DNA of 46,919 bases, taken from positions 1-46,919 of IMG/VR virus record IMGVR_UViG_3300044640_002616; one strand, given 5' to 3'. The translations under genes were made by a program, and so were the position numbers. A model generated the notes under the pieces. It worked only from the letters and a program-made list of their open reading frames with translations, was not told the DNA's origin and made no database searches. Below, piece by piece: positions 15,630 through 24,713 of the stretch (position 1 is its first letter; the number at the start of each line of letters is the position of its first letter). The DNA comes from a virus.

Positions 15630-16040
15630 ATGGCTGAAAACTTATTTATTCAAATTCCTAAGAATGACAGTGAATGTCGTTGCTGCGGAAAAGGAAAGGA
15701 AATCGTTTGTGATAGTTGTTATGACTTCATGAATAATGGCTATTTGATTTACATCGAATTAAAAGACCAATCGACCATTGAACGAATTAAACCTGCTCGA
15801 AATGTTGTAGCTACTAAAGCTCACTTATGGAAAGACCCAGAAACGGGTAAACCCTTTACACCAGGTTTTGCTTTTATTAAAATGTCCGATTTAAAACTCA
15901 CAATGAAACATGAATACCCCGACCCAAATAGATACAAACAAGCTAACAGATTTATCAACAGAGCACCTGAGCGAAGCGAACATAGAGCAATTGAAAGCTC
16001 ACGAAGGGCTGTTGAACTTTCTATTGATGGGCAAGGATGA
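15630..16040 (+). CDS. zinc-finger-like hypothetical protein
   Basis: C-R-C-C-G-K-G-K-E-I-V-C-D-S-C near the N-terminus can bind zinc. The rest contains a conserved-looking stretch (F-T-P-G-F-A-F-I-K-M-S-D-L). The last 130 nt overlap the helicase gene in another frame, and the C-terminal 40 residues (R-A-P-E-R-S-E-H-R) look like the product of that overlap, so this tail may be recent or unstructured. Confidence 0.65.
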   Translation: MAENLFIQIPKNDSECRCCGKGKEIVCDSCYDFMNNGYLIYIELKDQSTIERIKPARNVVATKAHLWKDPETGKPFTPGFAFIKMSDLKLTMKHEYPDPNRYKQANRFINRAPERSEHRAIESSRRAVELSIDGQG

Positions 16041-17427
16041 ACGTAGTAGGTTTAGAAACAGCAATAATAATATTCCTAAAATGGCTGTACTTATTGGTTT
16101 TGCTGGTACTGGTAAAACATGGTTAATTAGTAGATTGGTTCAATCCTTACAATTATTAGGAGAGAAACAATTAATTGCTATGTCAGCTCCAACACATAAA
16201 GCAGTAAAGGAATTAAAAAAGCACCCAATTAACGGTGTAGATTATGCTACCATTCATAGTTTACTTGGATTAAAGGAAAAACGTAATGAGTTTACAGGAC
16301 AGATAACTTTTGAACCTGTTAAGTCTAAGAATGGAGAACCACCGCCAATATCAGATTACACTACACTAATATTAGATGAAGTATCGATGTTTGGCTCTGT
16401 TCTTTTCAACTACTTAGTGCCATGGATTTCAGCAGGACTAAAAGTAATTTTCTGCGGAGACAAAGTTCAAATTCCACCTGTAAATGAAGCAGAGAGTTAT
16501 GTCCTACAAAACGCTCAGTTTTTCAACATGGACGTATTTGAATTAACTATCCCTATGCGTCAGAAAGATGGTAATCCCATTCTTGAATTTGCAACTGAAA
16601 TTAGAACTGATTATATCGCTGGTAGCTTTTATCCGAAAGAACACTGGACAGAAGCTGGTGGTATTCAGCTAATCGAAGCTGGAAATGCAGACATGGAAGA
16701 CACTATTCTTGAAACATATTTTACTTCACCTGAGTTCCAAAAGAACACAGATTATATGAAAGTGATTGCATGGAGAAACAACACTGTTGACATTTATAAT
16801 CGACGTATTCGTGAGTATTTGTACAAAGATTCTATTGAGCCTTTAAAAAGTATCATGCTGAAGGAGAAACTTATCATGGATAAGCCTTTTATTGATATAA
16901 ATACAGGTAGAATTTTGCTAACTACTAACGAAGAAATTGAAGTCATCAACATGAAAGAAATTTGGGAAGAGATTTCTTACAAAGATGCAGCAGGTTCTAA
17001 ACATACTGAACAAATTAAAGTGTACGTACTAACAGTAAGTTGGTCGTCACTTTACAAAAATCAAGTAAGTACCAAATCAACTCAAATTAAAGTTGTTCAT
17101 GAAGATAGCGAAGAGTTGTATCAAGGGTTTTTGAGCTTAATCAAAAAAGAAGTTCAATTTTCTTCATCTACAGCTCGTGGTTTCTTATGGAGATCCTTCT
17201 TTAAAATTGATGACAGTTATGCAAAGGTGAAATACAACTATGCTATTACTGCTCATAAATCTCAAGGAAGCACTTACGACAATGCATTGGTGTTGAAGTG
17301 GGACATAGATGTCAACGGAGCATCAGAGCGAGATGCGACAAAAAAAGGAATTAAAATTAAAGAGCGAAACAGGATACTTTATGTAGCCTGTACCAGAGCT
17401 CGTCACACTTTATTTATTGAACCATGA
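15910..17427 (+). CDS. SF1B DNA helicase (Dda/RecD2-like)
   Basis: This 505-residue ATP-dependent helicase belongs to the Dda/RecD group. Walker A is G-F-A-G-T-G-K-T (near 65), Walker B is L-I-L-D-E-V-S-M, and motif III is F-C-G-D-K-V-Q-I-P-P-V. Motif V is A-H-K-S-Q-G-S-T and motif VI is Y-V-A-C-T-R-A-R. The N-terminal L-S-E-A-N-I-E-Q-L segment matches the usual Q-motif region, which supports the start at 15910 despite the 131-nt overlap with the gene before. In T4-like phages, Dda acts in origin firing and recombination. Confidence 0.93.
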   Translation: MNTPTQIDTNKLTDLSTEHLSEANIEQLKAHEGLLNFLLMGKDERSRFRNSNNNIPKMAVLIGFAGTGKTWLISRLVQSLQLLGEKQLIAMSAPTHKAVKELKKHPINGVDYATIHSLLGLKEKRNEFTGQITFEPVKSKNGEPPPISDYTTLILDEVSMFGSVLFNYLVPWISAGLKVIFCGDKVQIPPVNEAESYVLQNAQFFNMDVFELTIPMRQKDGNPILEFATEIRTDYIAGSFYPKEHWTEAGGIQLIEAGNADMEDTILETYFTSPEFQKNTDYMKVIAWRNNTVDIYNRRIREYLYKDSIEPLKSIMLKEKLIMDKPFIDINTGRILLTTNEEIEVINMKEIWEEISYKDAAGSKHTEQIKVYVLTVSWSSLYKNQVSTKSTQIKVVHEDSEELYQGFLSLIKKEVQFSSSTARGFLWRSFFKIDDSYAKVKYNYAITAHKSQGSTYDNALVLKWDIDVNGASERDATKKGIKIKERNRILYVACTRARHTLFIEP

Positions 17428-17693
17428 GTACAATAGCAGGATTTAAAAATTTACGAAAAACAACACAGCGTAGAATGATTCTAACTGAAGCTATTAACAA
17501 GGGTGAATTATTTAAGACTATTAATCTTGAGATTCAAAAAGCTTTTAAACGTGGCTTACAAATTGGTAATGACTTTAAGGGTCAACGTGACGAACATTTT
17601 GTTCCAGACTCTGTAACACATGCTTTAAAAGCAGGAATTATAGATCAAGACACATTAGCAAACTTATACGCCAAACAGGAGGGCTACAATTAA
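17424..17693 (+). CDS. hypothetical protein, 89 aa
   Basis: This helical, basic protein sits between two helicase genes and overlaps the first by four bases (ATGA). No domain is recognised. Its position suggests a role in replication, but that is only context. Confidence 0.65.
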   Translation: MSTIAGFKNLRKTTQRRMILTEAINKGELFKTINLEIQKAFKRGLQIGNDFKGQRDEHFVPDSVTHALKAGIIDQDTLANLYAKQEGYN

Positions 17694-17695
17694 TT

Positions 17696-18946
17696 ATGAA
17701 AGAAGTCAACAACGCCAAAAATGAGTTGCAAAAACAAGCTCATTCTATTTGGCTTAGTTCTCGGCGAGTAGGTACAGTTGTAGCAGGTACAGGATTCGGC
17801 AAAAGTCGAATTGCTGTCTTAGAAGTAGAGAGAATGGCTCAGACAAACGATTTAATGTTTGATGAGAAAACTATTTTACTGGTAACGCCTACAATTAAAT
17901 TGAAAGATGAAAATTGGCCTAAAGAATTCGAAAACTGGGGTGCTAAAACTTTGTTTAATGAGTACGTGGAAACTGTATGCTTTGCTTCTTTACGAAAACT
18001 AAAGGAACAAGGTAAACAGTGGAAATTAGTTATACTAGATGAAGTACACCGATTAACTCAGTTATCAGCTGAGTTTTTTGAAACTGATGGAGAAGATGTG
18101 TTAGCTGATTTTTTAGATAACGCTAATTGTGACGCTGTACTTGGCTTAACAGCTACAGTCCCAGATAAACATAGAGAGCCTGAGAAACTTAGGTTATTAG
18201 CCAAAATTGCTCCAATTGTTTTTACTTACTCACTTGATCAAGGTGTGCAAGATGGAATGATTAGAGATTACGAAATCAGAATTATTCAGCATCGCTTGAA
18301 TAGTACAGATAAGTACATTACCGCTGGTTCTAAAGCTAAACCATTTATGACTACTGAAAAAGCTCATTATGAATACTTAGAAAAACAGATGGTTAAATAC
18401 CGAATCGCAGCATCTACAAGTAAAATACCTAAAGATGCAGCATCGTTAGAAAACCTAGCTGCATTGAAAACTTTCGAACGTAACCGTTTTTTAGCTTCTC
18501 TGAAAAGCAAGACGCAACTAGCAAAGATGTGTATTGATAAAATGAACAATGGTGTAAAACGAATTTTGGTTTTCACTGGTTCAATTGAACAATGCAACGA
18601 ATTGTTAGGTGCAAATGTGTATCATTCTAAGTCTACCAACACTGCTTACGAAGCTTTTAATCGTAAAGAAATTAATATTCTTGGAGCTGTTAAAGCTATT
18701 GATGAAGGTGTTAATATTGTTGACTTAGACCAATCGTTAATCGTGAGCTACGACAGTAGTTCTCGAAGATTGGTACAACGTATTGGTAGAAATTTAAGGC
18801 ATGGTTTAGATGGTAAAGCATTGATATACATTCTATGCACAATGGATACAGCTGAAGAGAAATGGTTAGAAACTATTCTTGAAGCTTTTGATAGAAACAA
18901 AATTAAATATTACTCTTCAAAGAGTATCACAGCTCAAACTGCTTAA
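17696..18946 (+). CDS. SF2 DEAD/DEAH-type helicase
   Basis: The protein of 416 residues has the SF2 motif set. Motif I is A-G-T-G-F-G-K-S (near 31), motif II is L-D-E-V-H (near 116), and motif III is G-L-T-A-T. Motif VI is Q-R-I-G-R-N-L-R-H-G. It resembles phage UvsW/RAD25-like helicases that remodel branched DNA and may switch origin use. The start follows the previous stop by two bases. Confidence 0.9.
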   Translation: MKEVNNAKNELQKQAHSIWLSSRRVGTVVAGTGFGKSRIAVLEVERMAQTNDLMFDEKTILLVTPTIKLKDENWPKEFENWGAKTLFNEYVETVCFASLRKLKEQGKQWKLVILDEVHRLTQLSAEFFETDGEDVLADFLDNANCDAVLGLTATVPDKHREPEKLRLLAKIAPIVFTYSLDQGVQDGMIRDYEIRIIQHRLNSTDKYITAGSKAKPFMTTEKAHYEYLEKQMVKYRIAASTSKIPKDAASLENLAALKTFERNRFLASLKSKTQLAKMCIDKMNNGVKRILVFTGSIEQCNELLGANVYHSKSTNTAYEAFNRKEINILGAVKAIDEGVNIVDLDQSLIVSYDSSSRRLVQRIGRNLRHGLDGKALIYILCTMDTAEEKWLETILEAFDRNKIKYYSSKSITAQTA

Positions 18947-18948
18947 CA

Positions 18949-19482
18949 ATGAATTTACCTGAAGTTGTACAATGGTTGATGCAAGAAGGCTACATACTTA
19001 AAGTAAAAAATAAGTATGTAGTTACTGCAAAATTTAATAAAATAATGACAGGTAAAGAAACTGGAGTTGTTTTAATAAACAACCAACCATTAGTTATGGA
19101 AAGTGTTCCAGCAGTTGTGCCTAAAGTTGTTGATTGGACTGCAGTTTACCAGCAATTTATTGTTGAAGCTGAAGTTCCATTCAAAGGTGAAGGTAAAGAT
19201 GGTACATACGATTTGAACAGATATTCAGAGCCAGCTATGAATGCTTTTAAACGAATGATTAGTAAACAGGGTATCGTGTATGAAGTGTTGGTGAAGAGTA
19301 CCATGCTGTACTATAAAACACACAAACGGTATCCTTTTACTATCAGTCGTTATATTGAAGAAGGTTTATGGAGAAATGATTATTTCGCATTGTTATCATC
19401 AGCTAAGGAAGGTAAAACTGTAGAGCATATTAAACAGGAAATAGATAACAACACTGAATTTTCTCGATTTAAAAGAGGTTAA
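18949..19482 (+). CDS. hypothetical protein, 177 aa
   Basis: This soluble protein is not recognised. An N-terminal winged-helix-like stretch (V-V-Q-W-L-M-Q-E-G-Y) precedes a helical C-terminus. It lies between the SF2 helicase and DnaB genes with two-base spacing to the former, so a helicase-loader or accessory role is possible but unproven. Confidence 0.65.
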   Translation: MNLPEVVQWLMQEGYILKVKNKYVVTAKFNKIMTGKETGVVLINNQPLVMESVPAVVPKVVDWTAVYQQFIVEAEVPFKGEGKDGTYDLNRYSEPAMNAFKRMISKQGIVYEVLVKSTMLYYKTHKRYPFTISRYIEEGLWRNDYFALLSSAKEGKTVEHIKQEIDNNTEFSRFKRG

Positions 19483-19486
19483 AACT

Positions 19487-19768
19487 ATGAGTGAAAAATC
19501 AACACTAAAAAGCGAAGTACAAAAAGTTAAATCTGGGACTATATTTAGTGAAACTCGTATAGCAAATGCTTTTGTTAAAGAAAGATTTCCTAATGCGGTA
19601 TTTGTTCCTTGTTGTGCGTTAGGTTGTTATTATGGAGTTTATGAAGATGCAACTTATAATGTACACGTAGCTGATTACAATTATTTACAAGCTGAAGATG
19701 TTATACCTAGAAATTGTCCGCCTCCAAGCCCATTTGGAGTTTATTTTAAATTAATATGGAAACGATGA
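19487..19768 (+). CDS. hypothetical protein, 93 aa
   Basis: The protein has C-C-A-L-G-C-Y-Y-G in its middle and P-P-P-S-P near its end. It begins MSEKS, as does the DnaB-like protein that follows, and the two genes share the 15-nt start ATGAGTGAAAAATCA. Function unknown. Confidence 0.6.
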   Translation: MSEKSTLKSEVQKVKSGTIFSETRIANAFVKERFPNAVFVPCCALGCYYGVYEDATYNVHVADYNYLQAEDVIPRNCPPPSPFGVYFKLIWKR

Positions 19769-20673
19769 GTGAAAAATCACATTACTTAACACCAGAAGTG
19801 GACGTTGAGTGGGCAGAGTTAGAAAAAGAATGGGCTAATCAGACTGATGAATATGACAATACTTTTATGAGTGTTGTTAAGCGTGGACTTACTGGAGCAA
19901 ATGAGGGTTTAGACAATGGGATGAAGGAGATTAACCAATACATACATGGTACTCATCGTGGTAGATATATACTTATAGGAGCTGACAGTGGTGTAGGTAA
20001 AACTACTATTGCCGATTTCATGTATGTATACTCTTTATGGAAAGCAGCTAAGGCAAAGGGAATTAAACTTTACATAAAGTATTTCTCCTTTGAAATTTCT
20101 ACAACTGAAAAGAAAGCTAAATGGGTATGTCAATGGATTAAAACTTTGTATCATTTAGATTTGTCTACTGATTATGTCATGGGACGTATACCCGGTTTGT
20201 TACTTACACCAGAACACTTAAAGTTAGTGATGAGGGCTTATGCAGTTGTAGAAGAAGTCATGAAAGACGTTGTGATAATTGACCACATGTTGCACCCTAC
20301 AGGAATGCTGAATAAGCTAATTGAAGAACACTATGAAAAAATTGGTGTAGTAATTAGAGATGCTCCTAAACAAGGCAAGTCTAAAGGGATGATTCGTGGA
20401 TACAAAGCTTACGATCCAAAATCTATGACCTTAGTTTTAGTTGACCACTTAGCGTTAATCAATGCTGAGAGTGGTTGTGCTACTACTAAACAAATTATGG
20501 ATAGATGGTCTATGTATTGTGTTCAGCTTAGAAACATATTCCAAACTACTATCATCAACATTCAGCAGTTTTCTACAAGCATGATGAGTGCTTACAGAGA
20601 CCAGAAAAAAAGCGAAGTTGCTATCAGTCCACAACGATTGGATTTTGGAGATTCTAGTTACACATTTCGTGAT
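19765..20673 (+). CDS. DnaB-like replicative helicase, exon 1
   Basis: This is the N-terminal 303 residues of a RecA-fold replicative helicase. Walker A is G-A-D-S-G-V-G-K-T-T (near 72), the region before L-V-D-H-L-A-L is Walker B, and I-N-I-Q-Q-F-S then D-F-G-D-S-S is motif H4. The ATG at 19765 overlaps the previous stop (ATGA); 19756 is an in-frame alternative. The coding sequence is cut after the Asp codon GAT at 20671-20673 by a group I intron and resumes at 21843. Joined, the protein is 407 residues long. Confidence 0.88.
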
Positions 20674-21842
20674 TAACCAAAAAGTTAGGTTTTATCACAT
20701 AGATTAAGTAAATTACATCATGAAAAAAATTGAGATAGATATTCAGAAATTAACTGAATTTCATAGTCAAGGTTTATCTGATAATAGTATTGCATTGAAA
20801 TTTCAATGTAATGCAGAAACAATCAGAAATCGGAGAAAAGCACTAGGCTTAGTATCTAATCAAGGTGTAACAATAAATGGGGTTCACATTAAGCAAACTT
20901 CGATTAAATTAAAGCAATTACAACCTTTAGTAGAACAAGGTTTAAGTGATTATAAGATTGGGCCTATACTAGGATATGATGCAAGAACTATTTACCAAGC
21001 AAGAAAGTTTTACAAACTTCAACGAGAGTCATTAAAACATGGTAAACATGTAAATGTTTCTCCGAAACAGTTAGAAATTCTTATTGGACATTTACTTGGA
21101 GATGGCAGTTTTAGAAGAAATTCTGTTAATGCTACAGGTAAAATATCACAAGGTATTGCTCAGTTAGAATACACTAAATGGAAAGTACAAGAATTAAAAC
21201 CTTTATGCAGTGATGTTGTTATTTACACTCGAAAAACAATTGATGTAAGAACTGGTCTTTATTATACATCAGCAGAGGCTAGTATTTATGCAAATCCTGA
21301 ATTAAATTGGGTGTACGATATGTTTTACGGTAAAGGTTATAAAGAACTTAATTCTTCTCTTCTAATGTATGTTACTCCAATTTCATTAGCTGTTTGGTTT
21401 ATGGATGATGGGTATATTGGTAAAGAAGGGTCATATTGTATTGCTACTAACAGTTTTAAAGAAAGAGACGTATTAAAGAGTATTTTTAAAAAGTTTGGAA
21501 TTGAAATAACTATTCATAAAATAGGAGTTACTTATATCCCAAGAAAATACGGTCAAAAGTTTGCTAATTTAATTTCTCCGTTTATAATACCATCTATGTG
21601 GTACAAATTACACCGCAGTCACGTAACTCCGTTAATTCAGGGGAAGCCTTAGAGTAAGGTAATCCTGAGCCAAGCCTTTGTAGGAATACATTGGAAAGGT
21701 GCAACGACTAAGAGTGAGCCCAGACCGGGCAATAATTCTCACACGAAAGCGGGGCATTGTCAAAAAATGACAATGAAGATATAGTCTAAACTGTAGATAT
21801 AACTGATGAAACTACAGAAGTATAGGATAAAGAGCCTATACG
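20674..21842 (+). mobile_element. group I intron with LAGLIDADG gene, in dnaB-like gene
   Basis: This intron of about 1.17 kb interrupts the helicase just after motif H4. Its core lies after the endonuclease frame. AATCCTGAGCCAAGCC and GGTGCAACGACTA, then GAAGATATAGTC, carry the P7 pairing GACTA/TAGTC. Close to the end GTATAGG pairs with CCTATAC (a P9-type hairpin), followed by G21842 as the terminal guanosine. Joining GAT (20673) to ATA (21843) gives the continuous frame R-D-I-I-T-M-A-D-L-V-L-G-L. The 3' boundary is well supported; the 5' boundary follows from the frame and the usual U before the splice site. Confidence 0.88.
20720..21652 (+). CDS. LAGLIDADG homing endonuclease with N-terminal HTH repeats
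   Basis: The 310-residue protein has two LAGLIDADG motifs, L-I-G-H-L-L-G-D-G-S (near 121) and L-A-V-W-F-M-D-D-G-Y (near 222), so it can act as a monomer. It would cut the intronless dnaB-like allele and so drive intron homing. Residues 1-90 contain two helix-turn-helix-like repeats (G-L-S-D-N-S-I-A and G-L-S-D-Y-K-I-G), which could help DNA recognition. The gene lies wholly inside the intron, with its own ATG 46 nt after the 5' splice site. Confidence 0.92.
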   Translation: MKKIEIDIQKLTEFHSQGLSDNSIALKFQCNAETIRNRRKALGLVSNQGVTINGVHIKQTSIKLKQLQPLVEQGLSDYKIGPILGYDARTIYQARKFYKLQRESLKHGKHVNVSPKQLEILIGHLLGDGSFRRNSVNATGKISQGIAQLEYTKWKVQELKPLCSDVVIYTRKTIDVRTGLYYTSAEASIYANPELNWVYDMFYGKGYKELNSSLLMYVTPISLAVWFMDDGYIGKEGSYCIATNSFKERDVLKSIFKKFGIEITIHKIGVTYIPRKYGQKFANLISPFIIPSMWYKLHRSHVTPLIQGKP

Positions 21843-22157
21843 ATAATAACAATGGCGGATTTAGTGTTAGGTTTAATTAAGCCTGTTCAATACAGTTTAA
21901 AAACCTTTTATGGGTACAATCTTGACCTTATCGGGCAATACTTTATAGTGAGTTTTATTATGAAGAATAGGTATGGTCCAGCTGATCGTTGGATACCTTT
22001 ATTCATGAACCCTTTAGCTGGAATATTCTACGACGTACCAGAGTTACAAGCTATGACTCCAACAGGAGCTCCAGCCATTACTTATCTTATTGAAGAAGCT
22101 CAAAGATTAGATAAAATATGTCAACAATTCAACTCCCCACTAGGGGCAACCCAGTAG
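21843..22157 (+). CDS. DnaB-like replicative helicase, exon 2
   Basis: This is the C-terminal part of the helicase. In frame with exon 1 it reads I-I-T-M-A-D-L-V-L-G-L-I, the usual segment after D-F-G-D-S, and it continues to an R-Y-G-P-A-D-R-W region near the arginine-finger position. It runs 105 codons including the stop. The apparent ATG at 21852 is internal. The end overlaps the Sak4-like gene by 40 nt. Confidence 0.85.
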   Translation: MITMADLVLGLIKPVQYSLKTFYGYNLDLIGQYFIVSFIMKNRYGPADRWIPLFMNPLAGIFYDVPELQAMTPTGAPAITYLIEEAQRLDKICQQFNSPLGATQ

Positions 22158-22927
22158 AGGCCACAAGGATTGGCCCTAAGATTTTAGTTCTTTATAGTTT
22201 ACCAAAAGTCGGGAAGACTAAAGAATTGGTAAACTTAGCAGAAATGCAAGATTGTTTGATTTTAGATGCTGAAGAAGGCACTGAAACCTATACTACTACT
22301 AAATTAACTATTCGAAGTACTACAGATATTGCTCAAGCAATATCAGCTGTATTTGCTGAAGGTAGTAAACGTATGCAAGCAGGTATAAAAGGTAAAGATG
22401 CTTTTCCTTATCAGTTTATCGCTATTGACACTTTAGATAAACTTGAAGAATATGCAGAAGCCACTGCTACTTTAAAGTATCGTAACGGCCCTATGAATAA
22501 GAACAAGAAATTTGAAGAGCGTGGTTTTACAACTATTACTGAATTACCTGATGGTAACGGTTACCAATACCTTAGAAAAGAAGTAATGGATAACATTGAG
22601 CTAGTTGCTTCAGCTTGTCCTTACCTTATCCTTATTGTTCACGTTAAGGAGAAATTGATGCTTGACAAGAGCAATCAAGAAGTAAAAGTGAACGACATTT
22701 CTCTCACAGGAAAATTAGCATCAATGGTGTGTGCTAAAGCGGATGGTATAGGTTACATGTATAGAACTGACAAAGGTGAGTTACGAATTTCGTTTCAAAC
22801 CTACGATGGTGCTATTATGGGAGCTCGTCAGCGATACCTTGCTGGCAAAGATTTTCCTTTCGATTGGAAATTAATTTACCCAGAAGCTTTTGGTTTAGAT
22901 ATACCAGAGATTCCAGCAAAATCATAG
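22118..22927 (+). CDS. RecA-fold ATPase, Sak4-like recombinase
   Basis: The 269-residue ATPase has Walker A S-L-P-K-V-G-K-T (near 28-35) and I-A-I-D-T-L-D as Walker B. This resembles Sak4-type single-strand annealing recombinases and the related AAA_24 phage ATPases. They promote annealing with a phage SSB and help replication fork repair. The SSB-like candidates at 24714 and 25602 lie downstream in the same transcription unit. Confidence 0.8.
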   Translation: MSTIQLPTRGNPVEATRIGPKILVLYSLPKVGKTKELVNLAEMQDCLILDAEEGTETYTTTKLTIRSTTDIAQAISAVFAEGSKRMQAGIKGKDAFPYQFIAIDTLDKLEEYAEATATLKYRNGPMNKNKKFEERGFTTITELPDGNGYQYLRKEVMDNIELVASACPYLILIVHVKEKLMLDKSNQEVKVNDISLTGKLASMVCAKADGIGYMYRTDKGELRISFQTYDGAIMGARQRYLAGKDFPFDWKLIYPEAFGLDIPEIPAKS

Positions 22928-22929
22928 CT

Positions 22930-23658
22930 ATGATTATATCAGTAAGTGGTAGAGCCGGCTCAGGAAAAGATACAGTAGGTAAAATAATTCACTACATTCT
23001 TTCGTGTAATCGTTTAGGACTTATCCCCGACGCACAAGAGTATGTTGAGCTTTTTTATAAAACAGGTAATAATGTTCCTGATACTAATTTTCGAATTAAA
23101 AAGTGGGCAGACCCTTTACGTCAAGTAGCAGCAATCATGTTAGGTGTAGATTTAGCTTTTACTTATACAGATGAGTTTAAGCAGATGACATTACCTGACT
23201 GTTGGGATACTAGTGTATGGAATGGTATTGATACTATAGAAGTTCCAATAACAGGTAGAGAATTTCTGCAAAAACTTGGTACAGCAGATGCTATTCGTAA
23301 TAATTTACATGAAAATGCTTGGATTAACGCTTTAATGAGTGAGTATAAAATTGTGAATGATGACTTGCGTCAATCTATGGGTAACGTTATAGATTACTCT
23401 CGTTGTTTTCCTAATTGGATTATTACAGACACTCGTTTTCCTAATGAACTGGCTGCTGTTAAAGAACGTGGTGGGATTACTATTCGAGTTAATCGAAAAT
23501 GGATGTCTTACGAAAAAGCTAACACTGGAGAATTTGTACACGAATCTGAAACAGCTCTTGACAACGCAGAATTTGATTACATTATTGAGAACAACGGCAC
23601 TATCGAAGAGTTAGTAGAGAAATGTCGTTACGTTCTTAAAAAATCCAAATTGATATGA
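22930..23658 (+). CDS. deoxynucleoside monophosphate kinase
   Basis: The ATG at 22930 gives MIISVSGRAGSGKDTVGK, with the P-loop directly at the N-terminus as in phage dNMP kinases. This start leaves two bases after the previous stop. The protein (242 residues) has W-I-I-T-D-T-R-F-P-N-E, a conserved stretch of that family, and E-S-E-T-A-L near the end. It would convert dNMPs to dNDPs for phage DNA synthesis. An upstream in-frame ATG at 22864 lies in the preceding gene and is unlikely. Confidence 0.88.
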   Translation: MIISVSGRAGSGKDTVGKIIHYILSCNRLGLIPDAQEYVELFYKTGNNVPDTNFRIKKWADPLRQVAAIMLGVDLAFTYTDEFKQMTLPDCWDTSVWNGIDTIEVPITGREFLQKLGTADAIRNNLHENAWINALMSEYKIVNDDLRQSMGNVIDYSRCFPNWIITDTRFPNELAAVKERGGITIRVNRKWMSYEKANTGEFVHESETALDNAEFDYIIENNGTIEELVEKCRYVLKKSKLI

Positions 23659-24251
23659 ACACAACAGAAACTTTTAACTTTTTACAGAAGTTACAACAAT
23701 CAGTTTACGAAGGTAATAAACAACGTGGATTTTGGGAAGCTGGAGTAGATGAGAATAAAGGTGAACGTGTGATGCTCATCATTACTGAATTGGCTGAAGT
23801 AGTTGAAGCTCATAGAAAAGGTAATACAATATCTGTGTATTACCCGACTTGGGTAAATGTGTTAGATGTGTTAGATGATCATATTGAAGTGACTCCTAAT
23901 TTTTGGAAAGTTGTATTTGTAAGTCAAGTAAAAGACACTTTACAAGATGAAATTGCAGATGTTGTAATTCGTATTCTTGATTACACTGGTGGTTTCAATA
24001 TTGAAATCAGGGAATCTACATACTGTAAAGAATCAACAGGAAATTTTGCCCATGACGTACTTCAACTTACACATTACTGTATGGCAGCTTACCACAGTGA
24101 TATAAAAGAATTTACAGGTAAAGATTGGAACTACGTATTAGCTGCAATCATTAGGTTTTGCGAATGGTATAACATTAATCTAATCCAGCACATAACATGG
24201 AAACTGCACTACAATTCAACCCGCCCGTACAAGCACGGAAAAAAGTATTAG
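23655..24251 (+). CDS. MazG-like nucleotide pyrophosphohydrolase
   Basis: The all-alpha NTP pyrophosphohydrolase motifs are E-L-A-E-V-V-E-A-H-R (first metal helix) and D-E-I-A-D-V-V-I-R (second). The protein has 198 residues. MazG enzymes hydrolyse NTPs or dNTPs, or lower the alarmone ppGpp; several phages carry one. The gene overlaps the dNMP kinase by four bases, so the two nucleotide enzymes are coupled. Confidence 0.85.
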   Translation: MNTTETFNFLQKLQQSVYEGNKQRGFWEAGVDENKGERVMLIITELAEVVEAHRKGNTISVYYPTWVNVLDVLDDHIEVTPNFWKVVFVSQVKDTLQDEIADVVIRILDYTGGFNIEIRESTYCKESTGNFAHDVLQLTHYCMAAYHSDIKEFTGKDWNYVLAAIIRFCEWYNINLIQHITWKLHYNSTRPYKHGKKY

Positions 24252-24496
24252 ATGCAATCGTGTATAACTCTGGACAATGTATTTGTACCTTAACTCCAAC
24301 AATAGCTAGTGGTTTAGAAGGATACATACAAGGAGTTGTATACGACTACGATTTTGTGACTCCACCTAGATTTGAAGGAGAGTTACAAAAACCTAATTAC
24401 GCTAGAGTTTACTTACTCAAAGAAGGTAATGAGTTAGACTATTACGAGATTTGCGGTTTAAACATGTTTAATCATTATTTTAAATGCCTATCGTGA
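24197..24496 (+). CDS. hypothetical protein, 99 aa
   Basis: This soluble beta-rich protein overlaps the MazG gene by 55 nt and is not recognised. G-Y-I-Q-G-V-V-Y-D-Y-D-F-V then Y-E-I-C-G-L suggests a small beta barrel. Confidence 0.6.
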   Translation: METALQFNPPVQARKKVLDAIVYNSGQCICTLTPTIASGLEGYIQGVVYDYDFVTPPRFEGELQKPNYARVYLLKEGNELDYYEICGLNMFNHYFKCLS

Positions 24497-24702
24497 AAAA
24501 ATGTATTTGCCTTAAAGACGTAAAAGGTGTCTCTGGCTTTCTACATTTCATACCCGGACGTAAATACACTTACATGACTAACACTAAAACGTTAGGTGCT
24601 GAAACACAGACTGTATTTGTGTTCTATTGTTCAGATATGTACGTAGAGATAAGCTCAAACATATTTTACAAATCGTTCAAAACTTCCATCGTTAATTATT
24701 AA
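24484..24702 (+). CDS. hypothetical protein, 72 aa
   Basis: The short protein starts 13 nt before the previous stop. It has C-I-C-L-K-D-V near the start and F-I-P-G-R-K-Y-T-Y, a beta pattern similar to the neighbouring 99-residue protein. No function is recognised. Confidence 0.6.
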   Translation: MPIVKKCICLKDVKGVSGFLHFIPGRKYTYMTNTKTLGAETQTVFVFYCSDMYVEISSNIFYKSFKTSIVNY

Positions 24703-24713
24703 ACAAGCATAGT

